Both the position numbers and the translations under genes were made by a program. Below the pieces are notes generated by a model. It saw nothing but the letters and a program-made list of their open reading frames with translations. It was not told the origin of the DNA and did not search any database. Shown one piece after another: positions 6,251 through 14,122 of a DNA stretch of 15,476 nucleotides; positions within the stretch are counted from its first letter, which is position 1, and each line of letters starts with the position of its first letter. Source of the stretch: Longimicrobiales bacterium (GTDB lineage Bacteria > Gemmatimonadota > Gemmatimonadetes > Longimicrobiales > Gaopeijiaceae); contig JANQME010000256.1 of the NCBI GenBank assembly GCA_028280205.1, forward strand, positions 1-15,476. The letters are read 5' to 3'.

Positions 6251-8832
6251 GCGGGGGCGGCTCACCACCGCGACTCCCAGCCCTGCTTGCCCGGTGGTTA
6301 CTCTCGTCGGACGACTGCGCCCGCCTCCTTGATGCCCTGGACGAGGAGTACGCCCGATATCAGAGCCCCCAGCGTACGCGGATCGGAGCCGACGTCTGGT
6401 ATTGGATGCAGGTGCTCCGTTCGATTCCCGCGCTGCGCCGCCCCGGCCGATGGAGTGGCGGGCCCTCCGTCATCGTCGATCTTCTCCACCTGTCCCGGAG
6501 GCTCCGCCGTTCACCCGTCAGCGCGGCGGCCGCGATCCTGACACTGTCGGTGACGCTCGGGGCCGGCGCGGCGATCGTCTCGGTGGTGGACGCGGTGCTG
6601 CTCCGGCCCCCGCCCTTCACCCACCCCGACGCCCTCGTCACGGTCGGTGAGACGCCCACTGACGACCCGGGCGCGGCCCCACGGGCGGTCAGCTACTCCA
6701 CCTTCTTGGCCTGGCGCGAACGTGCCGGCGCATCAGCGGAGCTGGAGGCTTTCGATCCCACGAACGTCACGCTCACGGAGCTCGGAGCCGCCGAGCGGCT
6801 GAGCGTCAACAACGTCACGCCTGGCTTTCTGCAGCTGCTCGGCGTCACGCCCGCGCTGGGTCGGCTGTTCGATTCCGAGGACCTCGGCCAGCCCGTCGCC
6901 ATCGTCAGCACCGCCTTCTGGCGTGGAAGGCTGGGAGCCGACTCGGCGATCAGCGGCCGTCAGGTCGTGCTCGGCGGTCAGCCGCACGCCATCCTGGGGG
7001 TGCTGCCCGAGCACTTCTACTTCGCGCTCAACGCGAGTGACGTGTGGCGACCCTTGCCGTTCGTACCGGTCGAGCCGGAGGACGGCAGTGACCCTGTACG
7101 CGTGGTAGCCCGACTCGACGGCCGTGCCTCGCCCGTAGAGCTGGCTCGCGCCCTCGGTGACGTGAGTCGCGTGGCGGATCCGTTGCCGGCGAGGGTGCGC
7201 GCGGTACCCCTCGCCGCGGCGATCGCCGGCGACACGCCGCGGACGCTCGGCCTGCTCGGTGCAGCCGGAGGACTCGCCTTGCTCATCGCGTTCACCAACC
7301 TCGCGGTGCTGTTGATGGTGCGGTCCATCGATCGCCGACGCGAACTGGCGGTACGGAGGGCCCTCGGTGCGCGACGCTCCGAGACAGCGAGGCAGTTGGT
7401 GTTGGAGTCCCTCGCACTGGTGGGATTGGGGATCGTGGGTGGGGTGCTGATCGCCGCCTCGATGACGCCCGCGGTGGGCCGCTTCGCGCTGGAGTTCGGC
7501 GGAATCGCGCACCGTGAGCTGACCGTGAGTTGGCGCGCCATCGGCGTCGTCAGCGTGATCGCACTCTTCTGTGCCTTCGCCTGTGGATTTCTTCCGACTC
7601 TCGGCGCGGGCCGCTGGAGGATCAGCGACGTGTTGCGTCAAGGCGCCACCTCGTCCGCGCGGGAGATCTCGTTGCGGCGGATGTTCGTGGGCGGTGAGGT
7701 CGCGGTGGCCTTCGTCCTGCTCGTGTCGATGTCGCTCGTGGGCCTGTCCTTGCTCAACGTTCTGAGCACGGACCCGGGGTTCCATGCCGGTGGTGTGTTG
7801 AAGCTTCAGGTGTCGCTACCGTCGATGAGCTATCCCACGCGCGAGCGCGCGGCGGCGTTCTTCTCGGAATTGCAGAGTTCGGTGGGGGAACGTCTGGGCG
7901 CCGACGCGGTGTCGATCATCAACGAGGTACCTCTGTCCGGGGACGGCGGACGGAGTCTCGTGGGCGTGCACCGAGAAGCCACTGACCGCGAGGCCGTCGT
8001 GCGCTCGGCCGGCCCGGGCTACTTCGACGTTCTGCGGATCCCGGTGATTGCAGGTCGGACGTTCACCCCGGCGGATGGAGCCACGGCGGCGCCACGAGCC
8101 GTGATCTCGGCATCGTTGGCGCAGGGGCTCTTCGGAGCCCGACAGCCGGTCGGCTCTCGCATCTGGTTGGCGGGGATCCAGGAGATGGTGGAGGTGATCG
8201 GGGTCGCGGGCGACGTCAAGCACCGCGCGCTCGACGAAGCTCCCTTGTCCACGGTCTACCTGCCCGCGCTCCAGTTTCCTTCGGCGTCGAGCATTCTCGT
8301 GGTCCGGAGCGTCCAGCCCGACCGGGTCGTGATCGCCACCGTGCGCGACGAAGTCCAGCGGCTGGATGGCGATCTTCCGGTGTACAGCATTCGATCCATG
8401 CGTGACGTGGTTGCCGCCTCACCTGGAGTACCCGCCCGGCGACTCTTGACCGTGACCTTGGCCGGATTCGCGCTCCTCGCGGTCGTGCTCAGCGCGATCG
8501 GGCTTTTCGGCATCGTGGCGCACGACGTGGCACGCCGAAGAGCCGAACTTGCCCTTCGCATCGCGCTCGGCGCCGATCCGATGCGCATCCTGCGTACCAC
8601 GCTCGGGAGGGGAGCGCTTACGCTGGGATCGGGTCTCGCAGTCGGAGCCGTGCTTGCGGTATGGGCAGCGCGCGGCCTGAGCTATCTGCTGTTCATGACC
8701 GGACAGGTCAAGGTCTTGAGCATCGGTGCCGCTGCGGCAGCCACGCTCGTGGCGACTGGGGCCGCCGCTGTCCTTCCCGTGGCTCTTGTCGCGGCGCGCA
8801 GCGACCCGGTGTCGACCCTTCGAAGCGAATAG
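6247..8832 (+). CDS. ADOP-type FtsX/MacB permease without ATPase
   Basis: 861 residues from the GTG overlapping the padR stop; an ATG at 6205 lies deeper inside padR and is less likely. The N-terminal ~80 residues (LLARWLLSSDDCARLLDALD, then EEYARY) match the 'permease prefix' region of acidobacterial duplicated orphan permeases. Two MacB-periplasmic-core plus FtsX units follow. The first membrane helix is at about 89-125, FtsX helices at about 335-451, the second unit begins about 478, and the last FtsX domain is at about 732-861. RRRELAVRRALGARRSE and RRRAELALRIALGADP are the paired cytoplasmic loops that normally contact an ABC ATPase. No ATPase is encoded nearby, so a partner would act in trans, or the protein has a non-transport role. 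Convergent with the next gene, with a 12-bp gap. Confidence 0.92.
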   Translation: MSGGGSPPRLPALLARWLLSSDDCARLLDALDEEYARYQSPQRTRIGADVWYWMQVLRSIPALRRPGRWSGGPSVIVDLLHLSRRLRRSPVSAAAAILTLSVTLGAGAAIVSVVDAVLLRPPPFTHPDALVTVGETPTDDPGAAPRAVSYSTFLAWRERAGASAELEAFDPTNVTLTELGAAERLSVNNVTPGFLQLLGVTPALGRLFDSEDLGQPVAIVSTAFWRGRLGADSAISGRQVVLGGQPHAILGVLPEHFYFALNASDVWRPLPFVPVEPEDGSDPVRVVARLDGRASPVELARALGDVSRVADPLPARVRAVPLAAAIAGDTPRTLGLLGAAGGLALLIAFTNLAVLLMVRSIDRRRELAVRRALGARRSETARQLVLESLALVGLGIVGGVLIAASMTPAVGRFALEFGGIAHRELTVSWRAIGVVSVIALFCAFACGFLPTLGAGRWRISDVLRQGATSSAREISLRRMFVGGEVAVAFVLLVSMSLVGLSLLNVLSTDPGFHAGGVLKLQVSLPSMSYPTRERAAAFFSELQSSVGERLGADAVSIINEVPLSGDGGRSLVGVHREATDREAVVRSAGPGYFDVLRIPVIAGRTFTPADGATAAPRAVISASLAQGLFGARQPVGSRIWLAGIQEMVEVIGVAGDVKHRALDEAPLSTVYLPALQFPSASSILVVRSVQPDRVVIATVRDEVQRLDGDLPVYSIRSMRDVVAASPGVPARRLLTVTLAGFALLAVVLSAIGLFGIVAHDVARRRAELALRIALGADPMRILRTTLGRGALTLGSGLAVGAVLAVWAARGLSYLLFMTGQVKVLSIGAAAAATLVATGAAAVLPVALVAARSDPVSTLRSE

Positions 8833-8845
8833 CGCGGTTCGCGCT
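8831..8845. terminator. Small hairpin between two convergent stops
   Basis: AGCGCG (8831-8836) and CGCGCT (8840-8845) flank a 3-nt loop. The hairpin fills exactly the gap between the permease TAG and the opposing gene's TGA, so it could serve both strands. No T-tract is present on either side. Confidence 0.35.
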
Positions 8846-9645
8846 CATCCGATCCAGCCAGCCGTGTAGAGCAGGATCGCCCCCATCGGATGGAGGATCG
8901 ACTCCAGCGGCATCGTCACGACGATGACCTCCACCATGTCGAGGGGCAGCGATTCGACCGTGCCGAAGACGAGGGGCACTCCGTTGACGAGAACGGGCGC
9001 GCAACTGTCCGGGATTCTCACTCTCGAACCCCGCCGGATCAGGAAGCACGGACCGTCGTCGGTGTTTCGAATCTCGAGGGAGGGAATCGACTTCCACCGG
9101 ATGAGATCCGTTACGTTGTGGCTCCGGTCGAGATGGTTCTCGATCTCCGGGCGCATGATCGGTTGCACGCGCAGCGCCGTGGGGCTGACGCCGACGAGGA
9201 GTCGCAGTCGCTGGTTGATCTCGGCGAATCGTTCCGCCGTCACCTCGATCCCCGGGATGTCCAGGGGGCTCACCCGTACGCTGAGATCCACGACGAACTC
9301 GCCCCCCGAGTCCACCACGGCCAGCAACGGCGAGCGTGTCGGCTCGTATCCCAGGCGCTCGGCCGAGAGGTAGAACTCGCCCGGGGACGGCAGCTCGAGT
9401 CGGTATCGACCGAGCGAGTCGGCCAGGGAGGCGACGAGCGCCTCCGAATCCGCATCGAGAACACGGACCACCGCCTGGGCCACCGGATTCCCGCCGATCT
9501 CGTCCAGCACCCGGCCGCGGATCACCTGTCCGGCCACCTGAGCAGGGCTCACCGACCCGAACGAGGCTGCCGCCATCAGCGCCACACGCGCGTTGGCGCG
9601 CCACGAAGACCGAGCCTTCGCGGGGAGCAGCTCGTATCGACGCAT
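8845..9645 (-). CDS. Secreted carboxypeptidase-regulatory-like protein with plug-like C-terminus
   Basis: 266 residues from the ATG at 9645, with GAGG 4 nt upstream. An upstream in-frame ATG (9789) would add 48 residues that do not look like a signal peptide. The N-terminus is basic then hydrophobic (ARVALMAAASFGSVSPAQVA), a likely Sec signal cut near residue 38. Residues ~40-130 are a CarboxypepD_reg beta-sandwich: IRGRVLDEIGGNPVAQAVVR, then SLGRYRLELPSPGEFYLSAE. The last ~110 residues resemble a TonB-receptor plug (PVLVNGVPLV, LPLDMVEVIVV, PMGAILLYTA), but no barrel follows. Such barrel-less proteins are common in Gemmatimonadota; their role is unknown. Probably periplasmic or outer-membrane associated. 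Confidence 0.8.
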   Translation of the reverse strand: MRRYELLPAKARSSWRANARVALMAAASFGSVSPAQVAGQVIRGRVLDEIGGNPVAQAVVRVLDADSEALVASLADSLGRYRLELPSPGEFYLSAERLGYEPTRSPLLAVVDSGGEFVVDLSVRVSPLDIPGIEVTAERFAEINQRLRLLVGVSPTALRVQPIMRPEIENHLDRSHNVTDLIRWKSIPSLEIRNTDDGPCFLIRRGSRVRIPDSCAPVLVNGVPLVFGTVESLPLDMVEVIVVTMPLESILHPMGAILLYTAGWIG

Positions 9646-9781
9646 GAAACCTCGGAGGCTGAGCGGGCGACCTGTCAACGAAGCCGTTGGCGCACGGACC
9701 GTGCCCGCCGCAGACGTACATGGTACGCGCCTCGCGAGGGAATACTGTCCTCCGACGACCACCGGGGCGTCCGCCCAGCAG

Positions 9782-10033
9782 GACGACACCGAACCGCTTC
9801 GCTCCCGAGAGGCCTGGGAGCGCCTCTTCCACCGATTCGACGTTCTCGTTCCGGACCAGGAGGTCGCCTGGCGCTACGGGCGACTGTATCGGGAGCTGCA
9901 GGAGCGAGGGTCACCGATCGGAGCCAACGACCTGTGGATCGCCGCCACGGCCCTGGTCCACGAGTTGCCCCTGGTGACACGCAACCTCGACGGGTTCGGG
10001 CGGGTGCCCGACCTGGAGGTCGTTCGGTACTAG
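9782..10033 (+). pseudogene. Remnant of a VapC-type PIN-domain toxin
   Basis: The frame ending at 10033 carries the C-terminal ~75 residues of a VapC PIN nuclease: RYGRLYRELQERGSPIGAND, then LWIAATALVHELPLVTRNLD. The third and fourth acidic residues (NDLWIAA, RNLDGF) are kept. The N-terminal half, with the LLDTNxL first Asp and the TxxEL Glu, is absent in all frames of the preceding 150 bp. The reading frame continues up to 9593, but those residues are not PIN-like and run antisense through the neighbouring gene's 5' end. No VapB antitoxin is seen. With half its catalytic acids missing it should be inactive. A scar of a lost toxin-antitoxin pair is the likeliest reading. Confidence 0.75.
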
Positions 10034-10087
10034 GCGGGGCGGACCGGGCACACCATCGTCCCTGCACGCCTCGACGACCTCTCGGGG

Positions 10088-10555
10088 CTAACGAGGAAGG
10101 CGTCCCCGACGCTCCAGCCACCATCGCATGCATCGGTGTCCGAAGTCCACCGGGGCGCAGTACATGAGGGGACAGCCGCCGACGATGCACCCGATTCCGA
10201 GTCGGCCACACTCCTCGACCGCTGCCGACGACACGCTTCCCTGACCGTAGGACCGGTGAAACCACACCTGTGCGACGCCCCGATCTGCGCACTGACGCAC
10301 CACGTCCGCAGATACGTCCGGATGGGTCGCAATGACGACCCGGTCGACGAGCCCCGGGATCGACGTCAGGTCGGGGAAGCACGTTACACCTTCGACCTCG
10401 TCCGCGTTCGGGTTCACCGGCACGACGTCGTAGCCGCACGCTCGGAGCTTCCGGAAGACCGCGTTGGCGGCCTGGTCGGAGCTTCGAGACACGCCCGCCA
10501 CCGCCACTCGTGTTCCCTTCAGGAACTCCGCTACGGACTCGGGGATCTCGGCCAT
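10088..10555 (-). CDS. CoA-binding domain protein (YccU-like)
   Basis: 155 residues with a single Rossmann-type CoA_binding_2 domain. VAVAGVSRSSDQAANAVFRK (about 17-36) is the nucleotide-binding loop region. GYDVVPVNPNADEVEGV and VDRVVIATHPDVSADVV are the next strands, and GVAQVWFHRSYGQGS leads to the closing GIGCIVGGCPLMY. Relatives bind CoA in isolated form and their physiological role is poorly defined; the domain also occurs in succinyl-CoA synthetase alpha subunits. No catalytic domain is attached. Its ATG lies 6 bp after the stop of the double-VOC gene on the same strand, so the two form an operon with this gene second. Confidence 0.88.
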   Translation of the reverse strand: MAEIPESVAEFLKGTRVAVAGVSRSSDQAANAVFRKLRACGYDVVPVNPNADEVEGVTCFPDLTSIPGLVDRVVIATHPDVSADVVRQCADRGVAQVWFHRSYGQGSVSSAAVEECGRLGIGCIVGGCPLMYCAPVDFGHRCMRWWLERRGRLPR

Positions 10556-10561
10556 GCCGCC

Positions 10562-11344
10562 CTACGCTGCGGGGCGGTGACCCAGGAGGCCGAACGCTGC
10601 ACCCAGCGGGTCGCGGAGGATCGCCACGCGTCCGAACTCCGGCATGTCGATCCCTGCCGCCAGGACGCTCATGCCGGACATCTTCGCCCGGGCGATCGTC
10701 GCGTCGAGGTCGTCGGTTGCCAGGCACGCCACCCAGGCGGCGGATCCGGGTTCGCCGAACCACCGCTCCATGGCCCAGGCCACGGGGGCGTCATCGCCAC
10801 GCGTGAACATGGTGCACCGTCCGATCCGCCCCGCGTCCACGTCGTGGGCGTGCCAACCGAACAGCGTCGTGTAGAACGCCGTCGCGGTCTCGACATCGTC
10901 GGTCACGAGCACGTCCCCGAGGAAGGTGCCGCTGGGAGGAGGGAAGTCGTGGGTGGGGTGGTGCGGGCAGATGGTCGCGCCCTGTGGATCCCGGATCACC
11001 GATCCACGCCCGACCCCCGGTGTGTCCCACGGCTCGCGCGTAATCTCCGCCCCGAGGCTCTTCGCCCTTTCGGTGACCACGTCCACGTCTTCGACCGCTA
11101 CCCAGGGTAGCCAGTAGGGCGCCGTGTCGTACCCGGCATCCCACAGGCCTCCGTGGGCCTGTCCGTTCACGACGATCAGGGTGTAGTCGCCTTCCTCTCC
11201 AGGCTTCCAGGTGAAGTCCGTGGCGTGCTCGACCTCGTACCCCCACCCGAGGAGCTCCGCGTAGAAGCGCCTGGCCCGGGCCACTTCCTTCGTCAGAAGG
11301 TCGTGCCACACGACTCGGCCCGCTTCAGCCCCGATGTCCATCAT
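10562..11344 (-). CDS. Two-domain VOC family protein
   Basis: 260 residues made of two tandem VOC (glyoxalase-fold) domains, about 10-128 and 135-258. Domain one opens with VVWHDLLTKEVARARRFYAE and closes with GSVIRDPQGATICPHHP. Domain two opens with LVTDDVETATAFYTTLFGW and closes with GRVAILRDPLGAAFGLL. The layout recalls the Cfp30B-like group, whose reaction is unknown. Two adjacent ATGs (11344, 11341) are possible starts. A short ORF resembling a Tat signal peptide overlaps this start in another frame (see 11325-11441). One base lost between them would fuse the two, so a Tat-exported form cannot be excluded if the sequence has an error. First gene of a two-gene operon. Confidence 0.88.
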   Translation of the reverse strand: MMDIGAEAGRVVWHDLLTKEVARARRFYAELLGWGYEVEHATDFTWKPGEEGDYTLIVVNGQAHGGLWDAGYDTAPYWLPWVAVEDVDVVTERAKSLGAEITREPWDTPGVGRGSVIRDPQGATICPHHPTHDFPPPSGTFLGDVLVTDDVETATAFYTTLFGWHAHDVDAGRIGRCTMFTRGDDAPVAWAMERWFGEPGSAAWVACLATDDLDATIARAKMSGMSVLAAGIDMPEFGRVAILRDPLGAAFGLLGHRPAA

Positions 11345-11441
11345 CGCCCTCGCTCCCTCCCGTCGGGAGGGCTGCGCCGAGAAGGTACGTTGCCGCTCGC
11401 CTCGTGAACTCTCTCCGGGTCGTCGTGCCGTCCTTGCTCAT
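11325..11441 (-). CDS. Short ORF reading as an orphan Tat signal peptide
   Basis: The minus strand encodes 38 residues beginning MSKDGTTTRREFTRR and continuing AATYLLGAALPTGGS before TGA at 11325. Arg9-Arg10 with Phe12 match the twin-arginine consensus, followed by a short hydrophobic stretch and small residues. A GGAG lies 7 nt before the ATG. The ORF ends 20 bp inside the double-VOC gene, in a different frame. No mature protein follows. It could be the stump of a deleted exported protein, the real N-terminus of the VOC protein with a frameshift between, or a coupling leader ORF. The motif is seen directly; its function is inference. Confidence 0.4.
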   Translation of the reverse strand: MSKDGTTTRREFTRRAATYLLGAALPTGGSEGDDGHRG

Positions 11442-11685
11442 GGCTCCACTCCGATGGCCCCGGCACCTGACCGGAACAATACGTCATGGTCGCAGACGTC
11501 GGTGTGGCCGGCTGCCGGGAAACTTCCGCCGCCCCATGTGGGGCGATCGCTCCGGCCGACGGGCATGGCCTCGACCGGTCGTCGGCCCGATCCGCCGGAG
11601 CGCGGAGCCGCGAGCACGATCGCCCTACTCCCGTGATGCCGATTCGTTCAAGCCCACGAGGTCGGCAAGCGCGTATCAGTCGAGG
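11345..11685. other. Divergent region with no full gene
   Basis: This 341-bp stretch lies between the starts of the minus-strand VOC operon and the plus-strand hydrolase. Its left third holds the Tat-like short ORF (to 11441). In 11442-11685 I see no convincing coding frame, RNA gene or clear repeat. Promoters for both directions are expected here, but only weak candidates are visible (TATTGT on the minus strand near 11480). Confidence 0.5.
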
Positions 11686-12621
11686 ATGCGATACGGACTT
11701 CTGCTGTGCGCTCTCTCCGCAGCAGCCTGCCAGACGTCGGCCGGTCCTCGAGCGGCCGTGCCGACCCCCGGAGCGAACCCCGAAACGGCATCGGGGGACT
11801 CGATCGTCCCGACCCTCGAACCCGTCGGAGATCGGGGCTTCTTCGGCCTGTCCGGGCCGTTCGCCACCTTCGATCCGGCTCACCCGTCGGTCGAGATCTG
11901 GACTCCGAGCGGTGTCGCAGGCGCTCCGATCGTGGTCTACGCGCACGGAGGTGCCGGATATCGCGACGACGATCGGGCCCGTGTGGAGATGTTCCGGCGG
12001 AACGGCTTCGCCACGATCTCGTTCGATTCGTACGAGATGAACGGGTTCACGGACTGGATCTTCGTCTCGAGGAGGATCACCAACCGCGGCAAGCAGGACA
12101 TGATCTGGGGGGTGCTCCGGGGCGCGGTCGAGCATGCCGCTGCCGGGCGGGTGTGGGATGCCGGAAGGATCGTCCTGTACGGTGGGTCGAACGGCGGTCG
12201 TGTCGTGCTTCATGCCGGCGCCGAGCTCGCCGACCCGAACATCAAGGCCATCGTCTCGGAGGCGCCGGCAGCGACGGGCTACGAGCTCGGAGACCTGCCG
12301 ATCCCGACCATCATCCCCTTCGGCGCGCTGGACACCTGGGCCGGTCGGTCGGAAACCGACTACGTCTGGACGAGGACGTATCCGAGCTCCCCGATATCGA
12401 TCGAGGCGTGGGTCCGCTCGCTCCAGGAGAAGCGGCGACCGGTTCGATTCATCTTCTACGAGAATGCGGGGCACCTCCTGTTCGCGGGTCCACTGCGGGA
12501 AGTGACCGTGCGGCGGGGAGCGGAGATCGCGTTCACGGCCTTCGAGGGGGCAGGGCCCGGGGTCGTCGAGCGATACGAGCGCGATGTGATGTCGTTCGTC
12601 CGAGGCATCCTGGAGCGATAG
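11686..12621 (+). CDS. Lipoprotein-like alpha/beta hydrolase
   Basis: 311 residues from the ATG at 11686; the frame is open earlier but without protein-like content. The N-terminus MRYGLLLCALSAAACQTS looks like a lipoprotein signal with Cys15 after AAA, so the mature protein may be lipid-anchored in the periplasm. The fold shows YAHGG near the oxyanion hole and the nucleophile elbow YGGSNGGR with Ser168. Asp216 (FGALDTW) is the likely acid and His263 (NAGHLLF) the base. This order fits the dienelactone-hydrolase/esterase-type superfamily. The substrate is not evident. GAGG directly abuts the ATG, which is too close for a good ribosome site, so the true start could differ by a few codons. It stands alone, 215 bp before the ankyrin gene. 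Confidence 0.8.
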   Translation: MRYGLLLCALSAAACQTSAGPRAAVPTPGANPETASGDSIVPTLEPVGDRGFFGLSGPFATFDPAHPSVEIWTPSGVAGAPIVVYAHGGAGYRDDDRARVEMFRRNGFATISFDSYEMNGFTDWIFVSRRITNRGKQDMIWGVLRGAVEHAAAGRVWDAGRIVLYGGSNGGRVVLHAGAELADPNIKAIVSEAPAATGYELGDLPIPTIIPFGALDTWAGRSETDYVWTRTYPSSPISIEAWVRSLQEKRRPVRFIFYENAGHLLFAGPLREVTVRRGAEIAFTAFEGAGPGVVERYERDVMSFVRGILER

Positions 12622-12701
12622 ACGCGGACGTCCAGCTCGGCCGTCGACCGCGCGCCCCGCCCCCGGTTGGCGAGTCGGCCCTCGGCCCCTACGTTGCGAC
12701 C

Positions 12702-12720
12702 AGGCGTTCGAGGGACGCCT
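12702..12720 (+). terminator. Possible weak hairpin between hydrolase and ankyrin genes
   Basis: AGGCGT (12702-12707) pairs with ACGCCT (12715-12720) across a 7-nt loop, 80 bp after the hydrolase stop. The stem is short and no T-tract follows. Confidence 0.2.
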
Positions 12721-12823
12721 CCCGTCCGCGGAAAGGACCGAGTCCACCCCCGGGAAGCGCTCAAGCAGGCGTAACACATCCGACCTCGCTCCAGCCCGAC
12801 CCAGCGGACACCGGGCATTTTGT

Positions 12824-12831
12824 GGAGGAGG
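12824..12831 (+). promoter_or_regulatory. Strong Shine-Dalgarno of the ankyrin gene
   Basis: GGAGGAGG ends 5 nt before the ATG at 12837. It fixes that start against an in-frame GTG at 12822. Confidence 0.7.
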
Positions 12832-12836
12832 TTCCC

Positions 12837-14084
12837 ATGCCCGCGTTCCATCTGCCGGTCCGACCCGACCTCGGCCAGCTCCGTACCCGTGCCAGAGAGC
12901 TGCTGAGGGATCTGCACTCCGGTCGCCCCGACGCCGTCGAACTGCTGCGTGAGCATCACCCCGATGCCTTGACGCCCGCCGAAGCTCGGCTCACCGACGC
13001 ACAGCTCGTCCTGGCGCGCGCCCACGGCGTGGCGAGCTGGCCGCGCCTCAAACAGGCGTGCGAGCTGACCGCTGCGATCTGGCTCGACGACCTCGAGACC
13101 GTCGAGCGACTCGTCCGGCGCAACCCCCGACTCCTGCACGAAGACGCCCGTGGCGTGCCGAGCAACTGGGGGCCACCGATGTCGTACGCGGCGAACCTGG
13201 GCCGCGACCGCATCGTGGAGCGGCTCGGCGAGCTCGGCGCGACGGATCTACAGCACGCCTTCGATCGGGCGTGCCTGCAGGGGCAGACCGAGACCGCGCG
13301 TATGCTCTACGACCTCGGCGCCCGCCCGGAGCCCGGCGCCGTGATGGGCCCGGCCGAGACGCAGTCGGGAGACGGTATGGCGCTCCTCCTGGAGCTGGGC
13401 GCCGAGATCGCCGACGAGCACGGAGCCCGCTCGGCGCCGGTCGCGATGCTGCTCGAGACGTACTGCCGGAACCCGGAAGGCAAGCACCGCTGCCTCGACC
13501 TCTTCGAGGCGCGCGGCGTCGAGCTGCCCGACACGGCGCTGATGGCGGTCCACCGCGGCTCCGTCGAGCGCCTGGAGCACCACCTACGCCGCGATCCCGA
13601 CCTCCTCTCACGCACCTTCGCGCACGACGAGATCTACCCGCGCACGCTCGGATGCCACGAAGACACGACGCTGGCGCTGCACGGTACCCCCTTGGCCGGC
13701 GGCACGCTCCTGCACCTCTGCGTGGACTACGACGAGATGGAGATCGCCCGTTGGCTGCTCGACCGGGGCGCCGACCCCGACGCGCCCGCCGCCGTCGACG
13801 CCGAAGGCTTCGGGGGCCACACGGCGCTCTTCGGCTGCATTGTCTCGCAGCCGTGGCGGGTGGGCCTGCGCCGGGACGACGCGATGGCCGCGCTGCTCCT
13901 GGAGCGGGGTGCCGATCCGTGCGCCCGCGCGTCCCTGCGCAAGGCGCTCCGCTTCGTGGCCGACGAGTCGTGGCACGAGTACCGGAACGTCACGGTCGCG
14001 GAGTGGGGGCGGCGCTTCCACGACCCGAGCTGGGTGAACACGCGGGCGCTCGAGCTCGTCGAGCGGTCGGGGCCGTGCACGTGA
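12837..14084 (+). CDS. Ankyrin-repeat protein
   Basis: 415 residues, no signal peptide, so probably cytoplasmic. The first ~75 residues form a conserved cap seen in many bacterial ankyrin proteins: DLGQLRTRARELLRDLHSG, then TDAQLVLARAHGVASWPRLK. Irregular ankyrin repeats follow. They are near residues 83-103 (DDLETVERLVRRNPRLLHED), 112-136, 139-168 (DRACLQGQTETARMLYDLGA), 236-260 and 288-370. The last block includes GGTLLHLCVDYDEMEIARWL and LLLERGADP, the clearest repeat cores. Ankyrin stacks bind other proteins; no enzymatic domain is visible and the partner is unknown. It lies 38 bp from, and converges on, the glycosyltransferase gene. Confidence 0.88.
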   Translation: MPAFHLPVRPDLGQLRTRARELLRDLHSGRPDAVELLREHHPDALTPAEARLTDAQLVLARAHGVASWPRLKQACELTAAIWLDDLETVERLVRRNPRLLHEDARGVPSNWGPPMSYAANLGRDRIVERLGELGATDLQHAFDRACLQGQTETARMLYDLGARPEPGAVMGPAETQSGDGMALLLELGAEIADEHGARSAPVAMLLETYCRNPEGKHRCLDLFEARGVELPDTALMAVHRGSVERLEHHLRRDPDLLSRTFAHDEIYPRTLGCHEDTTLALHGTPLAGGTLLHLCVDYDEMEIARWLLDRGADPDAPAAVDAEGFGGHTALFGCIVSQPWRVGLRRDDAMAALLLERGADPCARASLRKALRFVADESWHEYRNVTVAEWGRRFHDPSWVNTRALELVERSGPCT

Positions 14085-14122
14085 GGGTGGCGAGCCTGCC
14101 GGTATCCGTTGCCGCGGGGGCG

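Noticed and set aside
9593..9781. N-terminal extension of the VapC-like frame as an intact 146-residue protein
   Set aside because: These residues lack the PIN motifs and run antisense over the start and promoter region of the plug-like gene; no other frame restores the missing half.
11640..11675. GTTCAAGCC resembling a tRNA T-loop
   Set aside because: The flanking bases do not form a T-stem on either strand and no acceptor or anticodon arm can be drawn.
11341..12777. 478-codon minus-strand frame opposite the lipoprotein hydrolase
   Set aside because: It is antisense to a gene with a full catalytic triad and a signal peptide, and its own sequence is Arg/Asp/Pro-rich without a domain.
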